From Symsagittifera roscoffensis (taxonomy: Eukaryota > Xenacoelomorpha > Acoela > Convolutidae), in the NCBI RefSeq assembly GCF_963678635.1, contig NC_087069.1, positions 45,117,448-45,181,447 on the forward strand: DNA of 64,000 nt, in the 5' to 3' direction. Made by a program: the position numbers and the translations under genes. A model generated the notes under the pieces. The model made no database searches. It worked only from the letters and a program-made list of their open reading frames with translations, and was not told where the DNA came from. Position 1 is the stretch's first letter. Every line of letters starts with the position of its first letter. Positions 21,718 through 31,390 of the stretch are shown here, in pieces.

Positions 21718-23670
21718 GAAAATTAAGCGCAAATTCAGGACTTTGCTCTGTCAAAGGCCTGTTTTCAATGTAAGTTTCGGACAACATTTCCTTCGAAACT
21801 CAGTAAAAAAATTTAGTTTTACCGAGAGTAAATGATCACAGCTACCATCAGAGAAAGTATCAAATTTGGTTTCAATGTCTTACCAACGTAATCCGGGTCT
21901 GAAAATGCTGATTTTTCTCACCTTCACTAAATTTTTTACTTCAAGTGAATTATTAACGAATGTCTGATTTTAGTTCAAAAAATATTCACACTGATTGTTT
22001 CCTTTTTCCCGCTGAAAAAATTTTTTATTCTGTTTATTCAAGAAAGGTTTCACTAAGATACAAAACTTAATACAGATGAGAAAAACTGGCCTTTTCAGAC
22101 CCGGACTACATTGGTAAGTCAGAGAAACCAAATATTGATACTTTCACTGATGGTAGTTCTGATCATTTGCTCTGGCTGAAAGTAAAAGTTTTACTGAATT
22201 TCGAAGGAAATGATGTCCAAATTGTACATTAAAAATAGGCATTTTACAGATGAAATCTAGAAATTGCGCTTAATTTTGCCCACTATTGTAGGATTTTAAA
22301 CAGCAATCTACACAGTTGCCAGTGCGTTCAGTTTTTGTGTAAAATCTTAAGTATCATATAGTAGACAGGCAATAGCTAAAAAATGTATCGAAAAATTAAG
22401 TGCATAAATTGAGAAATGCGGTGTCGAGATGTGAACGAGCCTGGAGATGCAATGTAAGCTGTTGCTCATCTGTTACACAACACATATGAGAAGATTGACC
22501 AAAAACACACATTTGAAACAGTTTCCTAGGGAACACGCATTTTTTCCTATTTTGTTTGTGTGGTTCCAGGTAAACATTTGCTCTAGTATTTTCAATATTG
22601 CACTAGTTTTTAAAATATTACACTAGTGTTTCAAAGATTACACTAGTTTTTTCAAATAATGCACTAGTTTTTCAAAAATGGCACGGAAACATACTAAGCA
22701 CGAGTGTTTTATGGCTAAAAAAGAATCAGGCGTGCCTCATTAACAAGTACGTGTTCAGTATGTTTCCGTGCCTTATTTTAAAAATTCGTGCAATATTCGA
22801 AACAGTTGGGCAATATTTGAAAAACTATTGCTTCATTATTCCTAGAACAATAACTTAAACCCTTCAGAAAAAAATGGTGGAGTCGAGGAAAAATTTTCAA
22901 ATGAGTGCATATTGTTTTTTTTTCAGATGTGTTTCATACAAATAAGTAACAGCTTACATTGCATCTCAAAAATTGTTCACATCACGGCATTTCGTGTCTC
23001 GGTATATTCCAAAAACTTGTCGATGAAAAACTTAGCTGTTGCGTATCTACACGAGTGGACTAATTTCAGAGCAAAATAAGGTTTTGACTAAACCTAAGGA
23101 CAAACTACCGCAAATTCAAGTTTACTCCGTAAAATGCCTGATCTCAACTTCTGTTTTGGACAATGTTTTCTTCGAACTTCAGCAAACTTCTTAAACAGAC
23201 CGAAAGAAAATCACCAGAACTACCATCTATGAAACCATCAATAAACGATTTAAAGACTTACCGTTGTAATTTGAGTCTGAAAATGATAATTCTCTTCATC
23301 TGCGAAAATTAGGATTCAAATTTCTGTTCAATCCGCGAAAAAAATTGGTAACAGACGATTTAAGTAAATATTTCACACTAGTTTTTTCATTTTTTTTGCT
23401 TTAAAATGCTTCACATCGCAAGAAAAACTGTTTTACTACGCCTATCTAACATAGAAAACTCTACGTTTCAAGAGTTAAGGCAGATGCCGAAAACTGTATT
23501 TTTTTCAGACCCGAGTTATTTTTTTTTGAAACCAAAAGTTAATAGTTTCATAGATGGTAACTTTGATCAATCGCTCTTGGCCTATGTAAAAATTTTGCTG
23601 AAAAACTAAATAAGTGTTGTCCAAAATGAATCATACAAAGAGTAAAAACCCAAACTTACGCTTAATTTTT
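21718..23670. repeat. Nested inverted-repeat element, about 1.95 kb, copy 1
   Basis: A module of about 170 bp (containing TTTCAGACCCG and TGATCATTT) occurs four times in alternating orientation: 21,745-21,910 (-), 22,090-22,253 (+), 23,110-23,285 (-) and 23,485-23,650 (+). Between the two pairs lies a further inverted repeat (22,378-22,480 against 22,940-23,040, sharing GAGATGCAATGTAAGCTGTT), and inside that an iteron element (22,583-22,842). The whole is roughly symmetric about 22,710. Outer ends share AAAATTAAGCG / CGCTTAATTTT. No open frame of note. Confidence 0.65.
22583..22842. mobile_element. Palindromic element with about 20-bp iterons (copy 1a)
   Basis: The left arm has about five units of GCACTAGTTTTTCAAATATT type, then GGCACGGAAACATACTAAGC (22,680-22,699). 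The right arm has the inverse, CAGTATGTTTCCGTGCC (22,756-22,772), then inverted iterons. The centre is about 50 bp. Related copies are at 24,590-24,780, 53,478-53,760 and 55,490-55,735. It has the form of a MITE with terminal tandem repeats; I see no target duplication. Confidence 0.6.
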
Positions 23671-24224
23671 TCCACAGTGTAGATCCGGAAACAAATGTAA
23701 GTCTTTTCGGCTCTGTAAGATATGTAGTTACATTAAAGGAAATTTGGATACTTTCATAGAGAGTAGCCTTGGTCTTTTATTATCACCGGTCAGCGTTAAG
23801 TTTTTCTTTGATGTCAAAGTAAATTTTGTTCCTTAATAATCATTGAGAAAAGACATAACGCAAAGAAGAAACTGAACTTACAAAAATTTGATTGTTTTGT
23901 GTTCCTTCAAGTAAAATATGCAAAAGTTAATGTACAAGCACCAGTTTTTTTAATCTTACAAACGAGTTTCAAATTATTCTGTAAATTTTAAGCGCTGCAA
24001 TTATGAGAAAACATGAGCTCAGGAATTTTGCCGCAATTCAAAGTTTCTACGTATAATGCATCGACAAGCATGAACCTCTTTTTTCGACTATTCACATACA
24101 TTAGACGCGGTCTGAAAATTTTACGGATAAATTGAGTTTTATCTTAGCTAACGTTTTTTTCAAAGTTTGATGAAATTTGTCAATATTTCGAATATCATCC
24201 AAATTTTTTCGTTGTGCAAACATT

Positions 24225-24565
24225 CAAATTGAACAAAAAAATGAAGATCAAGGTAGGATCCTGCTGAATGCGAGTTATCGACAGCAGATCTTCTTTTCTA
24301 GAAATATTCCAAAATTTTTCCATCAATACATCTTTAGATTAGTAGGATGATAACACACCCAGGAAAATACGGCCTGTAGACACAGTAAATTTTAGATTTT
24401 TTAGTTGACATCAATTTTTGTGGCTGCTTTCTTCTGCATTTTGTTATAATATTTTTAACCAAAAGATGCATTGATGGATTAATATTGATTATTTCCAAAG
24501 AAGGGAGATATGCTGTCGGTAACTCGCATTTAGCAGTATTTTACCTTGAGATTCAATTTAGGAGT
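24225..24565. repeat. Inverted repeat, about 340 bp
   Basis: The arms 24,243-24,345 and 24,450-24,556 are imperfect reverse complements (shared GAATGCGAGTTATCGACAGC type sequence and CCATCAATACATCTTT) around a centre near 24,395. A copy is present at 55,125-55,465 in the second duplication. Confidence 0.6.
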
Positions 24566-24589
24566 TATTTAAAAGTTCTAAGAAAGATA

Positions 24590-24780
24590 ATGCACTACTG
24601 TTTCAAACATTGCACTAGTTTTCCAAATATGGCACGGAAACAAAATGAACACAATAAATCAAATAAAATAATCGTGTTCAGTATGTTTACGTGCCACATT
24701 TGAAAAGTAGTGCAATATTTGAAAAACAGGTGTAATCTTTGAAAGACTAGTGTAATATGTGAAAACTAGTGCACTATTGG
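24590..24780. mobile_element. Palindromic element with about 20-bp iterons (copy 1b)
   Basis: It has the same parts as the element at 22,583: inverted GGCACGGAAACA / GTTTACGTGCC blocks and flanking TTGCACTAGTTTTCC-type iterons, with a shorter centre. Its counterpart at 55,490-55,735 has a longer, different centre. It is adjacent to the inverted repeat ending at 24,565. From about 24,780 to 25,530 I see no gene or named element. Confidence 0.55.
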
Positions 24781-25619
24781 AGTTACTAGAACAATGAAAA
24801 CAAACAAAACAGAAAGAAAGTTAAAAAAAATCAAAACTACCAAGGAATGAAATTTTATCGTTTTTTAAAAACTAAATCAATGGTTGAGTTTCATCTAGAA
24901 CATGCTTTAAGAATTCAATGATTTCTTTCAAAAAGTTACTCATGTCTATGTTAATATATTCAGCAGGTTAATCGAATTTTATTTTTCTTGAGTTATATCT
25001 AACAAATAATTTGCTAATAAAACTATAGTGATACCATATATAAAACAACCTAGAAAAAACATTTGCAGAACAACCGAAAATCTTTTTTTTTAATGTGAGC
25101 TCACTTAAGATATCAAGGAGTGTTTTATTGAAAACCCAACGATGACCATTGTAGTGATGCTGACGGCCGACGTTTTAAGAGTCTTGAAATGTGAACTCGA
25201 ATGGTTCTGGCTACAGTTCAATTGATCTGACTGTAAGAGCTTTCATTCTAATTTTATTCAGAGGAACGTATCTATTGAGCTTGTCAATCATGATAAAAAG
25301 GACACAGCAAAGTCTTCTGTTGGTTGGCGAAAATTCAAGTTTGTCTGAATGAGGAAAAGAATTCGCCCGAGGCTATTTTAAGAAATAAAAACAACCAATT
25401 CAAAGTAAACACAATACTGCTCGTATGAGGGCGAAGCCCTGAATGTTCCGACTAAAGTTTATGGAGCAGTAATAACTTTAAAAAATTAAATGTAGAAAAA
25501 ATGAATTTTTTTTTTAAGTTTTAGATTTTCGTGTCTGTACAAAACAGTCCCATACAAAACAGTCCAATACAAAACAGTCCGGAAAAATATGAAAATGAAC
25601 AAAAAAAAACAGTTCGATA

Positions 25620-25957
25620 TGTTAAGATTCAGAGTTAGAGCAAGTAGGACTAGGGGATAGAGGTTTGAGAGTTATCTGAGGTTTCAACTGAGGAGAGAGA
25701 AGAGATACTGATTGTTGAAGAATGAATTGAGATTGTGTTTTTAAAATGACACGACAAACTGAGCATCAAATAGTACCAGTTAATTAATTACCAGTTAATT
25801 AATTAGTTTATCAAATACCAGCAGACCAGTTGACCTTGTCTGAGTGCATTGAGTTTTATACCAGTTGACCTTTAATTAGGTTTCTATTGCTCAAGTCTGA
25901 CCTTGAGTTTGGTCTGGTATTTCACTAGTCTGGCATTGAGCTCGTCTGTCCTCAACA
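25620..25957 (-). repeat. Copia 3' LTR (338 bp)
   Basis: It begins TGTTAAGATTCAG and ends TCTGTCCTCAACA on the plus strand. It contains ACCAGTTAATTAATT twice, against once in the other LTR, which explains the 8-bp length difference. Confidence 0.95.
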
Positions 25958-25966
25958 CCCCCACTC
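25958..25966 (-). promoter_or_regulatory. Copia polypurine tract
   Basis: On the minus strand GAGTGGGGG abuts the 3' LTR. A purine run in this position primes plus-strand DNA synthesis in LTR retrotransposons. Confidence 0.8.
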
Positions 25967-25969
25967 AGG

Positions 25970-26680
25970 CTGAATTGGCTTTGTCCAATGTCAGGCTGCA
26001 ACCCATCAGCGTTCGACGATGTTGATCCACCTTTGCCTTGCTCAGGGATTTCGTCAACAAGTCAGCCTCCATGTTTTCGGTTGACAGTACTCGAGCGCAA
26101 ATGTTCCATCCTCGACCCGCTCTCGGACAAAGTGATACTTGACATCAATGTGCTTTGTACACTTCTGCATTACGGGATTTTTGCAAATCTTGATGCAGCT
26201 CTGGTTGTCCTCGTTGATCACAGTTGGACCATCACACGTCATATCCATCTCATTGAGTAGGGATCGTAAGTAGAGGCCTTCCTGAACAGCCGCTGCCATT
26301 GCTTGATACTCAGCTTCGCTGGTAGATATTGCTGCAGTAGGTTGCTTCTTGGTACTCCAGCTGATTGCTGCTCCTGACATGAAAACTGTAGCCTGTTGTT
26401 GACCTTCTGTCATCAACGTCACCAGCCCAGTCAGCATCTGCTGAACCATAAAGGTTGAACCCATCAGGATCTTTGATGTAGCACAGCTCCAGATCTTTGG
26501 TTCCTTTCAGGTATCGCAGTACTCTCTTAGCAGCCACCCAGTGTGTTCTCCCAGGATTCTCCAGAAACCGTGAAAGTTGAGTCACAGTAGCTAGGATGTC
26601 TGGCCTCGTTTGCTTGGCTATGTACAATAACGAGCCCACTATGCCTCTGTAGTCCTCACGCTGCATTGCCACTGCTTCTT
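25970..26680 (-). pseudogene. Copia pol C-terminal part (RNase H), frameshifted
   Basis: This continues the copia polyprotein after the 522-bp insertion. The frame at 26,310-26,672 carries LLYIAKQTRPDI, FLENPGRTHW and ADADWAGD, which is RNase H start sequence with a catalytic Asp. Near 26,385 the frame shifts to the one at 26,054-26,464 (STSEAEYQAM, EDNQSCIKI, KHIDVKYHFVRE), which is typical of the copia RNase H end. A second shift near 26,075 moves the tail (NMEADLLTKSLSK) to another frame. The order and motifs are those of an ordinary copia element. Confidence 0.85.
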
Positions 26681-27274
26681 AACTAACTAACTTAAGTTTA
26701 GCAAAATTCTGAAAAAATGAAAACAACAAAAAGATTTGAATAAACAGATTATAATCCATTATAATCGATTTAAATGGATTATTTTTCTTTTGATAATTTT
26801 TTTTGAAAATAATCGATTATAATCGATTATAATCGATTATATTGGGATTTTATTGCTTAAAAAATACTATCATTATAATCCATTTTCAATCGATTATAAT
26901 CATTTATTTTTGTTATTTTGTAGAGACTGACAATGAAAATCCAATATAATCGATTATTATCCATGAAACTTCAGTGCGGGTAAGAACATGTAGAGTGAGC
27001 GAAAAAATTGTCGGTAGCATTCAGATAACTTGTGACTGCTCTGGGAGGATGAAGACAAATAGAAAGTTAGCCCATTGCCATCAAATCAATTTTTTGGGGC
27101 AAGCAAAAGAAGTACAACAAGCCGCTTTCTTTCGCCCTTACATTGTTTCACTAAAGCGGTTTCTTAACATATTCCTAAATATTTGTCAGAAGAATTTAAA
27201 GATTTGCTTGGCTATGTACAATAACGAGCCCACTATGCCTCTGTAGTCCTCACGCTGCATTGCCACTGCTTCTT
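26609..27274. other. 522-bp insertion in copia with 72-bp flanking duplication
   Basis: The 72 bp at 26,609-26,680 recur at 27,203-27,274, and the pol frame is continuous if one copy and the 522 bp between (26,681-27,202) are taken out. The insert starts AACTAACTAACTTAAG, so on the minus strand it ends in GTTAGTTAGTT. That resembles the simple-repeat tail of a non-LTR retrotransposon. Inside are repeated ATAATCGATTATAATCGATT blocks. A part near 26,935-26,975 resembles the ends of segments at 9,340-9,385 and 44,600-44,640. Confidence 0.8.
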
Positions 27275-30200
27275 CTGAGCCCGCTCCAGGGCAGTCCTTC
27301 TTCGTCAACTGAGTGCTGATATCAGCTGGTGTCCCTACTGGTTTGCAGTCAGCCAACCCAAAGCGCTCCAAGCAGTCTTCAATGTAGCGAGACTGATTCA
27401 CAGTAACAGAACCAGGTGCCCGTTTGACCTGCATTTTCAAAAACCAGGCTAATGGACCGCGATCATCCATCTTGAATCGGTCAGTGAATCGGTCCCTCAC
27501 CCTGTCAACTTCTGCTTGCAGTTTGCAGCCAATGATGATATCATCCACCCATACTAGAACATAGATCATAGCATCATCCATTCCCCTCATCGTGAACAAA
27601 CAGAAGTCATTGGTGCTTCGAGTGAAACCAGTCTCCAGAAGAAACGTGCTCAGCGTCTGGTACCAGTCCCTTCCTGCCTGCTTCAGCCCATAGATACTGC
27701 GTTGTAGCAAACACACTTGGTTGTCCCCGCTGCTGAACCCCTCGGGCTGTTCCATATACACAGTTTCTGTTAACGGCGAGTTGAGGAAGGCTGACTTCAC
27801 GTCCATCTGATGAAGTACAAGATCATCTTGCGCTCCCAAAGCCAGTAGTATTCTCTTTGTTTCTGGTTTACAGGTTGGCGCAAAGGTCTCATTGAAGTCC
27901 AGTCCTTCCACTTGCATAAAACCCTTCACCACGTATCTGGCTTTAAACCGCTCCACTTGTCCCATTGCATCTCTCTTCACAGCAAGCACCCAGCGTCCAG
28001 GAATGACCTTGCGAGAATTTGGTCTATCAACAAGTGTCCAGGTGCCCATTGCCTTCAGTGACTGCACCTCCAAAGCCATAGCTGCTAGCCACTGCTCCCT
28101 TTCTGGTCCAGATACTGCTTCCAAGTAGCTTCTTGGCTCTTGTGCTATCACTGAAGCATGAGTGTAAGCCAGTCCGTATCGGATGGGAGGGTTCCGCGTT
28201 CTAGTTGACCGCTGCTCTGGAATCTCTGTTGGCCTCTGCTCTGGAGGCTCTGTGGAAGGTGGTTCCAATTCTTCAGTCTCGACTGGGTCATCTTCCGTAA
28301 CCCCCACTGAAGCTGCTGCTCCACTATCATTCGCTTTATTGGTAGACTCAGTGATGGTCTTCGTGCTAGTTTCCTCTACATCAATGCATCCCTCGATTGA
28401 TAGACCCAGTGTTTGTGACTGCTCACTGTCTACCAGAAAGTCGTCTGGAATGATGTCTTCATTGAACGTCACGCTTCTTGCTCGTACCACTCGCTTTGTC
28501 TCCAGGTCCATCAGCAAGTAGGCTTTGCTCTCCTCGTCATAACCAATGAACTTGCTCTTCTTGCCTTTCGGATCCAGTTTCCGCCGGTTTCCTCTGTCCA
28601 GGTAGTACGCCAGGCATCCGAACACTCGCAGGTAGTTGACTTTCGATGGCTTCCCATAATGCATCTCCATTGATGAAATGCGATGCTCATTGCTGGATGT
28701 AGGACACAAGTTGCGAACCCTGACTGCCGTTGACATTGCTCGTACCCAGAACATCTTTGAGAGCTTTGCATCGGCCAGTAGACATCGAGTCATCTCAGTT
28801 ATCACCCTGTTGTACCTCTCTGCCACGCCATTCTGTTGCGGAGTATTAGGTACTGTAAACTCCTGTTTCACCTGCATTTCTCTACAGAACATCCGAAAAG
28901 CATTCGACGAATACTCACCTCCGTTGTCAGTTCTCAAGCACTTCGGTGTTCCGTGCTCAGCTACAAAGTCTTTGAACTTCGAAAGAGTATCGCTCTTCTT
29001 AACCAGGTACTTGACCACTGCCAGACGGCTGAAGTCATCAATGAAGCTCACGGCATAGCGCGCTCCATGCATGCTCGCAACTTCAAATGGTCCCTGGATG
29101 TCGCTGAAGACCCGCTGCCCCACTGCAGTTGCCCTGTTCTCTGTCTTCTTTGGCATTGCTACTTCGTGCATCTTCGAAGCTGTGCACACTTCGCAGAACC
29201 CTAGCTCGCCGACATCAACAACTGATATTAGATCATGCTTGTTGAGATGCCCCAGCCTTCGGTGCCACAGCATTGCACTACTTGTCTCCATCTTCGCTTT
29301 CGTAGCTAGAGTCATCGCGTTCCTCTTGAACTTGCACTCCAGGAAGAAAAGCTTGCCGCGCTGCTTCACTGGTAGCCGTCGACCATCCGGTGCCACAAGA
29401 TGAGAAGAGTCTGATGTAAAGCTGAAACTAGACCCTCTAGCTATTGCTGAGCTCACACTCATCAGATTCACGTTGTAGCTCGGCACAAACAGCACATTGT
29501 GGAAAGTGTAGCTCCTCGTCACATCTTGACAGTCTCGTATGTCCACTTCCACCGAGCCTATGCCCTCAATCTTTGATATTGTACCGTTCGGATTCTCAAC
29601 TGTTGTCCCCTCATCCCATTTCTCAAAGCTTGAGAAGACAGCCTTGTCGCGCACTACATGATCGGTGCATCCCGTATCCACAATGAGATCATCTCCCTTC
29701 ATTGAGGTTGTTGCACAACAACTGAAGAACCCTGTCTTTGCCTGCTTGCAGTCCCTTGCAAAGTGTCCTTGTTGTCCACACTTGAAGCACCCTTGCTTCC
29801 TTGAAGTTGGACCACTTGCTTCATTCGAGCCACTGCCTCGAGCACCAGATTGACCACTGTCACTTCTGGATCTGCAATCTCTTGCCAAATGACCCTTCTG
29901 ACCGCACACAAAACAGCCACCACCCGACGCTCCTTTCTTCTTCCTCACAGCTTGCATAGCTATGTGTCCATTCCCAGTCTTCTCTCCACATCGAGCTCGT
30001 CTCGAGTCATCATAGTTCCTCAACCTCGTTCTCAGCTCTGTAAAAGTCTTGGCCGGCTGGAAGCTCTCCTGCACCACGAAATGCTCAAAGCTGTCAGGCA
30101 GTCCGTTGATCACGAGCGCATTGAAGAGTGTGTCCGTAATTGCTTCCCCAGCTTCACTCAGCCGCGTCATCAGCTCTTGACTTCGAACGAAGTAGTCATC

Positions 30201-30641
30201 GAGATCCTCCTCTGATCCTAGGCGCAGCTTCGCAAGCTGGCCTACTAGACTGACCACTGTAGGCCTCTCCACACTGCAAAACTTCTCTTGCAGCAGTCTC
30301 CAGGCCTTCGTCCCATCGCCATAGCCCTGCGCAGCCACGCAGTCGTTTTTGATGTACATCAGTGTGGTGTTGTTCAGGACCAGAGCTAGATGTGACCACA
30401 CTGTGTTTCGGTTGTCTTTCCTCTGCTGGATCAGCACAGCTCGCTCCTGCATCTTGGTGTTGTACGCCGTCATCTGGTCAGCATTCGGATTCTCAGGTAG
30501 CGTAGGTTCAGCTTCTGGTAGATCGTCATTGCCCATCACAGTCCTGAACAGGCCTTTGGTATGCACCAGTGCCACAAACTTCGTCGACCAAGCTGGAAAA
30601 TCTTCAGACTTTCCACTGAATCCAGCCAGTTTCAAGTCCAT
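27186..30641 (-). CDS. Copia gag-pol polyprotein (gag, protease, integrase, RT)
   Basis: Single-frame polyprotein, here 1,151 codons from the ATG at 30,641 (the frame is open 18 codons further upstream). In order: copia-type gag; two CX2CX4HX4C zinc knuckles (CFVCGQKGHLARDC and CFKCGQQGHFARDC, about residues 243 and 285); aspartic protease with DTG (about 322); the integrase zinc region (HRRLGH...CEVC); the integrase catalytic triad Asp-57-Asp-35-Glu, including RTDNGGEY and GVAERYN; and reverse transcriptase with QMDVKSAFLN and VWVDDII. The frame runs off after LLYIAKQ into insertion sequence and stops at 27,186. It provides the virus-like particle and cDNA integration functions of an LTR retrotransposon, and the interruption removes RNase H from this product. 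Confidence 0.95.
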   Translation of the reverse strand: MDLKLAGFSGKSEDFPAWSTKFVALVHTKGLFRTVMGNDDLPEAEPTLPENPNADQMTAYNTKMQERAVLIQQRKDNRNTVWSHLALVLNNTTLMYIKNDCVAAQGYGDGTKAWRLLQEKFCSVERPTVVSLVGQLAKLRLGSEEDLDDYFVRSQELMTRLSEAGEAITDTLFNALVINGLPDSFEHFVVQESFQPAKTFTELRTRLRNYDDSRRARCGEKTGNGHIAMQAVRKKKGASGGGCFVCGQKGHLARDCRSRSDSGQSGARGSGSNEASGPTSRKQGCFKCGQQGHFARDCKQAKTGFFSCCATTSMKGDDLIVDTGCTDHVVRDKAVFSSFEKWDEGTTVENPNGTISKIEGIGSVEVDIRDCQDVTRSYTFHNVLFVPSYNVNLMSVSSAIARGSSFSFTSDSSHLVAPDGRRLPVKQRGKLFFLECKFKRNAMTLATKAKMETSSAMLWHRRLGHLNKHDLISVVDVGELGFCEVCTASKMHEVAMPKKTENRATAVGQRVFSDIQGPFEVASMHGARYAVSFIDDFSRLAVVKYLVKKSDTLSKFKDFVAEHGTPKCLRTDNGGEYSSNAFRMFCREMQVKQEFTVPNTPQQNGVAERYNRVITEMTRCLLADAKLSKMFWVRAMSTAVRVRNLCPTSSNEHRISSMEMHYGKPSKVNYLRVFGCLAYYLDRGNRRKLDPKGKKSKFIGYDEESKAYLLMDLETKRVVRARSVTFNEDIIPDDFLVDSEQSQTLGLSIEGCIDVEETSTKTITESTNKANDSGAAASVGVTEDDPVETEELEPPSTEPPEQRPTEIPEQRSTRTRNPPIRYGLAYTHASVIAQEPRSYLEAVSGPEREQWLAAMALEVQSLKAMGTWTLVDRPNSRKVIPGRWVLAVKRDAMGQVERFKARYVVKGFMQVEGLDFNETFAPTCKPETKRILLALGAQDDLVLHQMDVKSAFLNSPLTETVYMEQPEGFSSGDNQVCLLQRSIYGLKQAGRDWYQTLSTFLLETGFTRSTNDFCLFTMRGMDDAMIYVLVWVDDIIIGCKLQAEVDRVRDRFTDRFKMDDRGPLAWFLKMQVKRAPGSVTVNQSRYIEDCLERFGLADCKPVGTPADISTQLTKKDCPGAGSEEAVAMQREDYRGIVGSLLYIAKQIFKFF

Positions 30642-30724
30642 CTCTGCTTTGCTAAAGGCTAGATAAAAGCTAAAAAAAACTCTGACAGAAATCAAATAAT
30701 TATTAAATCAAAAAGTTTAGAAAT

Positions 30725-30738
30725 CTGGGCCCATAACC
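30725..30738 (-). promoter_or_regulatory. Copia primer-binding site (initiator-Met tRNA half)
   Basis: On the plus strand CTGGGCCCATAACC directly abuts the 5' LTR. This equals the anticodon arm of animal initiator-Met tRNA, so the minus-strand RNA would pair with it over 14 nt. Drosophila copia is known to prime from an internal fragment of this tRNA. Confidence 0.85.
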
Positions 30739-31068
30739 TGTTAAGATTCAGAGTTAGAGCAAGTAGGACTAGGGGATAGAGGTTTGAGAGTTATCTGAGG
30801 TTTCAACTGAGGAGAGAGAAGAGATACTGATTGTTGAAGAATGAATTGAGATTGTGTTTTTAAAATGACACGACAAACTGAGCATCAAATAGTACCAGTT
30901 ACCAGTTAATTAATTAGTTTATCAAATACCAGCAGACCAGTTGACCTTGTCTGAGTGCATTGAGTTTTATACCAGTTGACCTTTAATTAGGTTTCTATTG
31001 CTCAAGTCTGACCTTGAGTTTGGTCTGGTATTTCACTAGTCTGGCATTGAGCTCGTCTGTCCTCAACA
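30739..31068 (-). repeat. Copia 5' LTR (330 bp)
   Basis: It has the same ends as the left LTR and, by eye, is near-identical over its length except for one missing 8-bp AATTAATT unit. Confidence 0.95.
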
Positions 31069-31390
31069 CGATACAGCACAGTCCGAAAAACAGTCCCAAG
31101 TAAATATTGTTTTATTAAGCCGGTAGGCCGAGAATTGTCCTTTGTATAACAAACATAAAAAAACAAAATAGTGACCGCCCCACTCGCGCAAACTTGTTGC
31201 GAGATTGCCAACAGAGAGTAGGACTTCATGTGAAATTTAGAGCCAATTATCGCCGCGAAGTGCCAACACCCTCGCAGTGCGCCCACCGGCGTTCTTAAAC
31301 CGGACTGTTTTGTATTGGACTGTTTTTTTTCTTTAATTTCATGATTTTTGGACTATTTTGTATTGGACTGTTTTGTATAGAACTGTTTTG

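Larger units (their letters stand above)
25620..31068 (-). mobile_element. Ty1/copia LTR retrotransposon, recent insertion
   Basis: This is a complete element of 5,449 bp with TG...CA LTRs at 25,620-25,957 and 30,739-31,068, a 5-bp target duplication, a primer site, a purine tract and a gag-pol reading frame on the minus strand. The LTRs appear nearly identical apart from an 8-bp AATTAATT-type length difference, which indicates recent insertion. Copy 2 of the segmental duplication lacks it. The pol frame is broken by a 522-bp insertion and at least two frameshifts, so this copy cannot move by itself. Confidence 0.95.
25615..31073. other. Copia target-site duplication CGATA
   Basis: CGATA occurs at 25,615-25,619 and 31,069-31,073, directly outside the two LTRs. 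The uninterrupted sister locus has a single CGATA at 56,515-56,519. Five bp is the usual length for Ty1/copia integration. Confidence 0.95.
25535..31390. mobile_element. 15-bp-iteron MITE (ACAGTCC type), copy 1, split by copia
   Basis: The left part (25,535-25,619) has three exact-length 15-bp units of ATACAAAACAGTCCC type. The right part (31,069-31,390) has the GC-rich core (31,169-31,302) and then inverted units (GGACTGTTTTGTATT). Copia is inserted in the left arm. The uninterrupted sister copy is at 56,430-56,843. The core is shared with the different-iteron element at 39,237-39,654. It is non-coding. Confidence 0.7.

Noticed and set aside
21466-21732. Minus-strand frame NSWPVALALLLRKEN...LLVLLLLFF as the membrane anchor
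   Set aside because: It has no ATG at its start (the apparent start is TTG). The ATG frame MACGIGTPLKK shifted by one base gives a better tail-plus-anchor and joins in phase with exon 2.
27892-30666. Many plus-strand frames of 60-126 codons
   Set aside because: They are shadows of the copia gag-pol frame on the minus strand.
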